Origin: Verrucomicrobiota bacterium
GTDB lineage: Bacteria > Verrucomicrobiota > Verrucomicrobiia > Opitutales > Opitutaceae
Direction: 5' to 3'
Assembly: GCA_003694825.1 (NCBI GenBank)
Contig: RFJS01000483.1
Coordinates: 1-10,725, forward strand
Length of the DNA stretch: 10,725 nucleotides
The position numbers and the translations under genes are program-made. The notes below the pieces were generated by a model that was given only the letters and a program-made list of their open reading frames with translations, was not told the DNA's origin and searched no databases. Each line of letters begins with the position of its first letter. The stretch's first letter is position 1. Below are positions 7,346-10,725 of the stretch, one piece after another.

Positions 7346-7374
7346 TTGCCGTTTGTCATGGCAGACCTGATAAC
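7346..7374 (+). promoter_or_regulatory. Candidate sigma70-like promoter for the exported pair
   Basis: The hexamers TTGCCG (7346-7351) and GATAAC (7369-7374) are separated by 17 bases. Each matches the consensus at four of six positions. A start near 7381 would give a leader of about 54 bases before the ATG at 7435. It is the only region upstream of this gene with reduced GC. Promoter consensus in the inferred phylum is poorly defined, so this is tentative. Confidence 0.33.
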
Positions 7375-7434
7375 GCAGGCTTTCCCCTCGCCCCCGGAAA
7401 ACAAGCACCCCACAACGCTCAACCTCACTTGACG

Positions 7435-8085
7435 ATGCTTCAGCTCTTTTCGGCCAGGCGGCCAGCATCATCCCGCCGGGTGTCCGGCATCCTGCTCATC
7501 GGCCTCACGCTCCTCGCCCTCCTCGCCGTGCCGCGGGCTCGAGCGATCACCGTGCGCCCGCCCACGTTCGACGAACTCGTCGCCGAGGCCGGTGCCATCG
7601 TGCGCGGACGTGTCATCGCCGTGGAGCCCTTCCGCACCCTCAGCGCCGACGGCACGCCGATCATCAAGACCCGCGTCACCTGGCAGGTCGAACGCGCCCT
7701 CAAGGGTGCCGAAGACCGCCAGACACTGACGCTCGAGTTCCTCGGCGGCACGATCGGCGAAGACAGCCTGCACGTCGGCGGCATGCCCGTCTTCCGCCCC
7801 GGCGAGACCGACTACCTCTTCACCGAACCGAACACCCGGGTCATCTGCCCGCTCATCGCCGCCGGTCACGGCCGGTATCGCGTCCTCACCGACCCGGCCA
7901 CCGGTTCCGAATTCATCGCGCGCGACAATCGCCTGCCGCTCACCGCCGTGACCGAGGTCAACGCCCCGCTCCACGCGACCGCGTCCGCCTCCAAGACCGC
8001 CGCCAGGGGCCTCAGCCCGGAAACCTTCGAGTCGCTCATTCGCCAGACGCTGGCGCGCATCACAGCAAGTCGCCATGCCAGGTAG
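7435..8085 (+). CDS. Exported protein of unknown function, partner of a matrixin-type protease
   Basis: A 216-residue protein with a clear Sec signal peptide: a basic N-region (ARRPASSRR), a hydrophobic core at about 17-32 (SGILLIGLTLLALLAV) and a likely signal peptidase I site after ARA (35-37). The mature part starts with TVRPPTFDELVAEAGAIVRG and continues with a strand-rich region that includes VTWQVERALKG (81-91), a G-E-T-D-Y-L-F segment (123-129) and CPLIAAGHGRYRV (138-150). This resembles small secreted proteins I have seen annotated as hypothetical next to matrixin-like proteases, but I cannot name a family. Cys138 is the only cysteine. ATG 7435 is preferred to the in-frame TTG at 7429. 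The 3' end overlaps the protease gene by 11 bases, so the two are translated together. Roles as a chaperone, inhibitor or substrate-binding partner of the protease are possible and untested. Confidence 0.8.
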   Translation: MLQLFSARRPASSRRVSGILLIGLTLLALLAVPRARAITVRPPTFDELVAEAGAIVRGRVIAVEPFRTLSADGTPIIKTRVTWQVERALKGAEDRQTLTLEFLGGTIGEDSLHVGGMPVFRPGETDYLFTEPNTRVICPLIAAGHGRYRVLTDPATGSEFIARDNRLPLTAVTEVNAPLHATASASKTAARGLSPETFESLIRQTLARITASRHAR

Positions 8086-9838
8086 CCGCCGCGCCCTCTT
8101 TGCCGTCATCACCGCCGCCCTGACCGCCGCGGTGGCCCGGAGCCACGTGATCGAAGGCGGCTGGCCCAGCGGCTCCATCGAGATGAACCTCATGCTCGAT
8201 GCTTCGCCGGCCGCCCCCGCCCTTCCCGCGCGAGGACTCACCGACAAGGCCGCCTCGTGGAACGCCGCCGTTCTCCCCGCCCTCGACGCGTGGAACGCCC
8301 ACATGGAGCGGTCAAAGTTCACCGGCATCGTCCGCACCCGTTTCGAGGCCGCGCGAAGCAATGGCCGCAACGAGGTCTTCTTCGCCAACGACATCTATGG
8401 CGAGGCCTTCGGCGACCGAACCCTCGCCGTCGCCCTCAGCAACCAGACCGGCACCTTCGGCCTGCGCTTCGTTGAATCCGATGTCATCTTCAACGCCAGC
8501 GAAACGTGGGACTCCTATCGCGGCAACCTCCGCAGCGCCATCGATATCCAGCGCGTCGCCCTGCATGAGTTCGGCCATGTCCTCGGCCTCAACCACCCCG
8601 ATCAGGACACCCCGGCGCAAGACGTCGCCGCGATCATGAACTCCCAGGTCGGCAACCTCTACACGCTCCAGGACGACGACATTGAAGCGGCGACGATCAT
8701 CTACAACGCCTCGGTCGGACTCCCCGCCATCACCACCGACCTCGCCCCGCTCACCCTCCAGGAGGGCGAATCCGGCGAACTTTTCCTCGGCCTCGACGGC
8801 ATCCTGCGTCCCGGCGGCAGCGACGTGCTCAAATTCGCCTGGTTCTTCCAGCCGGCCGGCGGCAGCCCCGAGTGGCTCTTCACGGTCAAGGACCCCTTCA
8901 TCAAGCTCGGCGCCGCCCAGCCCGAGGATGCCGGCAGCTACTTCGTCAGCGTCGAGACCCCGCAGGGCGAGGTCCGCAGCCGCACTGTCACGGTCACGGT
9001 TGCCCCGCGGGCCAAATCCCCCGCCACCCGCCTCGCCAATCTCTCCACCCGCGGCATCGCCGGCAGCGGCGACCGCGCCCTCATCGTCGGCTTCGTCATC
9101 ACGGGCACCGAGCCGCGCCGCATCCTCGTGCGCGGGATCGGCCCCTCGCTCGGAATCCCCTCGGCCATCAGCGATCCCGTCCTCGACCTCACCTCCGGAG
9201 CGGGCACGACAATCGCAGCCAACGACAACTGGGAAGACAATGGCCAGGGCCCGGCCGTCAGCGCCGCATTCGCTCAAGCCGGCGCTTTTGAGCTCGAGCC
9301 GGGCACAACGGACGCCGCTCTCATCGCCACGCTCGAGCCGGGAACCTACACCGCCCTCATCCGCCCCAAAGACGGCCAGGAGGGGCTCGCCCTCGTCGAA
9401 GCCTACGACCTCGATGCCGACACCGTCAGCGGCAGCCGGCTCGTCAACCTCTCCACCCGCGGCTACGTCGGCACCGGCGACAACATCCTGATCGGCGGCT
9501 TCGTCGTCACCGGCAACGGTCCCCGGCGCTACCTGCTCCGCGCCGCCGGCGACCTGCTGGGTGAGCAGGGCGTGAGCGACTTCCTCGACGACACCACCCT
9601 CGATCTCCTCGACGCCGGCGGGCGGCTCCTGCGCCGCACCGACGATTGGGACTCCCCCGCCTTCCTTCAGGCTACGCTCTCCGCCACATTCGATGCGGCC
9701 GGAGCCGTGTCCTTTGCCGACCGTCAGGAATCCGCCCTGCTGCTCACCCTCGAGCCGGGTTTCTACACCCTCCACCTCGCCGGCTTCGAGGGGCAAAGCG
9801 GCATCGCCCTGCTCGAGATCTACGAACTCGATCCCTGA
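8075..9838 (+). CDS. Secreted matrixin-type zinc metalloprotease with Ig-like and repeat modules
   Basis: A 587-residue secreted protease. The N-terminus is a signal peptide (RRALFAVITAALTAAVA, probable cleavage near residue 21). The catalytic domain runs to about 210. It contains the metzincin zinc site HEFGHVLGLNHP (164-175; His164, Glu165, His168, His174), the Met-turn IMNS (Met188) and SDVIFNASETW (135-145), as in matrixin catalytic domains. Residues about 215-310 look like an immunoglobulin-like domain (FAWFFQ, then EDAGSYFVSVE). Two tandem modules follow, at about 319-446 and 455-585. Each begins R-L-x-N-L-S-T-R-G and ends near a G-x-A-L-(V/L)-E-x-Y-(D/E)-L strand. The protein has no cysteine, so no internal cysteine-switch propeptide and no disulfides. 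The start overlaps the upstream exported-protein gene by 11 bases. I see no obvious C-terminal anchor. The protease call is strong; the substrate is unknown. Confidence 0.92.
   Translation: MPGSRRALFAVITAALTAAVARSHVIEGGWPSGSIEMNLMLDASPAAPALPARGLTDKAASWNAAVLPALDAWNAHMERSKFTGIVRTRFEAARSNGRNEVFFANDIYGEAFGDRTLAVALSNQTGTFGLRFVESDVIFNASETWDSYRGNLRSAIDIQRVALHEFGHVLGLNHPDQDTPAQDVAAIMNSQVGNLYTLQDDDIEAATIIYNASVGLPAITTDLAPLTLQEGESGELFLGLDGILRPGGSDVLKFAWFFQPAGGSPEWLFTVKDPFIKLGAAQPEDAGSYFVSVETPQGEVRSRTVTVTVAPRAKSPATRLANLSTRGIAGSGDRALIVGFVITGTEPRRILVRGIGPSLGIPSAISDPVLDLTSGAGTTIAANDNWEDNGQGPAVSAAFAQAGAFELEPGTTDAALIATLEPGTYTALIRPKDGQEGLALVEAYDLDADTVSGSRLVNLSTRGYVGTGDNILIGGFVVTGNGPRRYLLRAAGDLLGEQGVSDFLDDTTLDLLDAGGRLLRRTDDWDSPAFLQATLSATFDAAGAVSFADRQESALLLTLEPGFYTLHLAGFEGQSGIALLEIYELDP
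9029..9838 (+). repeat. Tandem duplicated C-terminal module within the metalloprotease gene
   Basis: Two diverged coding repeats start at 9029 and 9437, 408 bases (136 codons) apart. Copy 1 opens RLANLSTRGIAGSGDRALIV and copy 2 RLVNLSTRGYVGTGDNILIG. Both then have a P-R-R motif, an acidic D-x-W segment (NDNWED; TDDWDS), an L-E-P-G-x-Y-T turn and a closing strand of the G-x-A-L-(V/L)-E-x-Y type. The relationship is visible in protein and partly in DNA. Confidence 0.8.
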
Positions 9839-9890
9839 GCGCACCCAAAGTGCGTTCCCATCCCGGACCCGGGACGTTTCGGCCCGGTCC
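9839..9890 (+). terminator. Two GC-rich hairpins after the metalloprotease gene
   Basis: Hairpin 1 begins directly after the stop codon. The arms 9839-9844 and 9850-9855 form 5 Watson-Crick pairs plus one G-T, with a 5-base loop, followed by TTCCCATCCC. Hairpin 2 pairs GGACC plus GGG (9865-9873, one C bulged) with CCCGGTCC (9883-9890) around a 9-base loop. An alternative small stem at 9861-9874 would compete with it. The placement suggests transcript end or 3' protection, but no T-run follows. Confidence 0.35.
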
Positions 9891-9956
9891 GGATGCGCGC
9901 TGGCGAAACCTGTGCCGCGGGTTGCCGGATCCGCCCCGCCCGCCACACTCCCGCTC

Positions 9957-10725
9957 ATGCCCGCCTCCGCGCTTCAATACCTCGCCAGCCACGAAACCGA
10001 CCTCGTCGAAGACCTCGCCGCCCTCGTGCGCATCCCCAGCCTCTCCGGCGCGCCGGAACATCGCGCCGACCTCCTCCGGGCCGCCGCATACGTCACCGAC
10101 CGCCTGCGCGCCGCCGGCCTGGAGCATGTCGAAACCCTTCCCACCGGCGGCCACCCCGTGATCTACGCCGACTGGCTCCACGCCGGCCCCGATGCCCCCA
10201 CGGTCCTCCTCTACGGCCACTACGACGTTCAGCCCGCCGATCCGCTTGAACTCTGGGAATCACCCCCCTTCGCACCGGCCATCCGCGACAACCGCCTCTA
10301 CGGCCGCGGCGCCGCCGACGACAAGGCCGGCGTCTGCGCCGCCATCGCCGCCCTCGGCGCGATGTTCGCCTCCGGCGACCTTCCCAGCGTCAACGTGAAG
10401 ATCTGCTTCGAGGGCGAAGAGGAAATCGGCAGCCCCAACCTCGAACCGCTCCTCGAGCGCGAACGCGGCCGGTTCGCCGCCGATCTCGTCATCAGCGTCG
10501 ACGGCGGCCAGTGGTCGCCCGACCAGCCCCAGGTCATCCTCGGCCTGCGCGGCATGATCGGCCTCGAGCTGCACGTCCGCGGCCCCGCCCACGACCTGCA
10601 CTCCGGGCTCTTCGGCGGAGCCGTTCTCAACCCCCTCGAGGCCCTCGCGCGCCTCCTCGCCTCGATGCGCGCACCGGACGGCCGCATCACCGTCGATGGC
10701 TTCTACGACGACGTCGTCGAACCAA
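9957..10725 (+). CDS. M20 family dipeptidase, CNDP/PepV-like (partial, 3' end missing)
   Basis: The first 256 codons of a gene that runs off the window; the family is normally about 450-470 residues long. Metal and catalytic residues so far are His88 and Asp90 in GHYDVQP, bridging Asp121 in GRGAADDKAG, catalytic Glu154 and metal-binding Glu155 in GEEEIGS, and Asp182 in SVDGGQW. His215 in GPAHDLHSGLFGG marks the start of the lid domain. GHYDVQP, RGAxDDKG and DLHSG together point to the M20 dipeptidase branch (carnosinase/PepV-like), which differs from the shorter M20 enzyme at 5464-6609. ATG 9957 starts the usual family N-terminus (a helix, then LVRIPSLSG). No Shine-Dalgarno is visible and no signal peptide is present. 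The likely role is cytoplasmic cleavage of dipeptides or small peptides. It is separated from the metalloprotease gene by hairpins and may be a separate unit. Confidence 0.9.
   Translation, partial: MPASALQYLASHETDLVEDLAALVRIPSLSGAPEHRADLLRAAAYVTDRLRAAGLEHVETLPTGGHPVIYADWLHAGPDAPTVLLYGHYDVQPADPLELWESPPFAPAIRDNRLYGRGAADDKAGVCAAIAALGAMFASGDLPSVNVKICFEGEEEIGSPNLEPLLERERGRFAADLVISVDGGQWSPDQPQVILGLRGMIGLELHVRGPAHDLHSGLFGGAVLNPLEALARLLASMRAPDGRITVDGFYDDVVEP

Noticed and set aside
7353..7358. TTGTCA as a -35 hexamer for the exported pair
   Set aside because: It matches consensus better than TTGCCG, but no -10-like hexamer lies 16-18 bases downstream, and GATAAC is only 10 bases away.
7142..7432. 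Short plus- and minus-strand open frames inside the 7220-7434 spacer
   Set aside because: The frames are Arg/Pro/Gly-rich without hydrophobic pattern or motif, and they cover the inverted repeat and promoter-like site. No real gene is supported.
8312..9958. A 548-codon minus-strand frame opposite the metalloprotease
   Set aside because: The repeated Gly/Ala/Glu composition mirrors the protease codons, and the plus strand has a signal peptide, zinc site and repeats.

Overview
The window is GC-rich DNA with a strong preference for C in the third codon position. It is densely packed, and no intergenic gap exceeds about 215 bases. The best taxonomic hint is the large secreted metalloprotease. 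It ends in two copies of a module that opens with R-L-x-N-L-S-T-R-G and continues with P-R-R-(I/Y)-L-(V/L)-R. From memory this module is abundant in secreted proteins of Verrucomicrobiota, especially Opitutales, and occurs in some Acidobacteria. I therefore infer a verrucomicrobial chromosome, with moderate confidence and no database support.

Region 1 (1-3912) is a tight two-gene unit of superfamily 1 helicases. The first is an Upf1/Dna2-like SF1B enzyme. The second is a UvrD/Rep-like SF1A enzyme with an N-terminal NERD-like domain that seems to have lost its nuclease residues. Three bases separate the genes, and the second gene's Shine-Dalgarno lies inside the first. This suggests joint function in nucleic-acid processing, repair or possibly phage defence. 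It is the best candidate here for an undescribed system, but the upstream side is cut off.

Region 2 (3913-6943) opens with a 179-base spacer that holds a 10-bp hairpin and a C8 run. An ATP-grasp ligase resembling the PGM1 peptide-ligase type follows. It overlaps by 14 bases an M20 metallohydrolase with a complete metal site, and a short YjdJ-type GNAT gene comes 31 bases later. A ligase translationally coupled to a peptidase or amidohydrolase suggests a pathway that makes and trims a small peptide or amide. The substrate cannot be read from sequence.

Region 3 (6956-7434) holds a minus-strand gene for an 87-residue, three-helix membrane protein, convergent with the GNAT gene. The spacer after it contains a perfect 9-bp inverted repeat and a plausible sigma70-like promoter for the next plus-strand unit.

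Region 4 (7435-9838) is an exported pair with overlapping ends: a 216-residue signal-peptide protein of unknown function and a 587-residue matrixin-type zinc metalloprotease. The protease has an Ig-like domain and two tandem C-terminal modules. Region 5 (9839-10725) has GC-rich hairpins and then the first 256 codons of a second, CNDP/PepV-type M20 dipeptidase, truncated by the window end. I saw no tRNA, rRNA, CRISPR array or insertion sequence.
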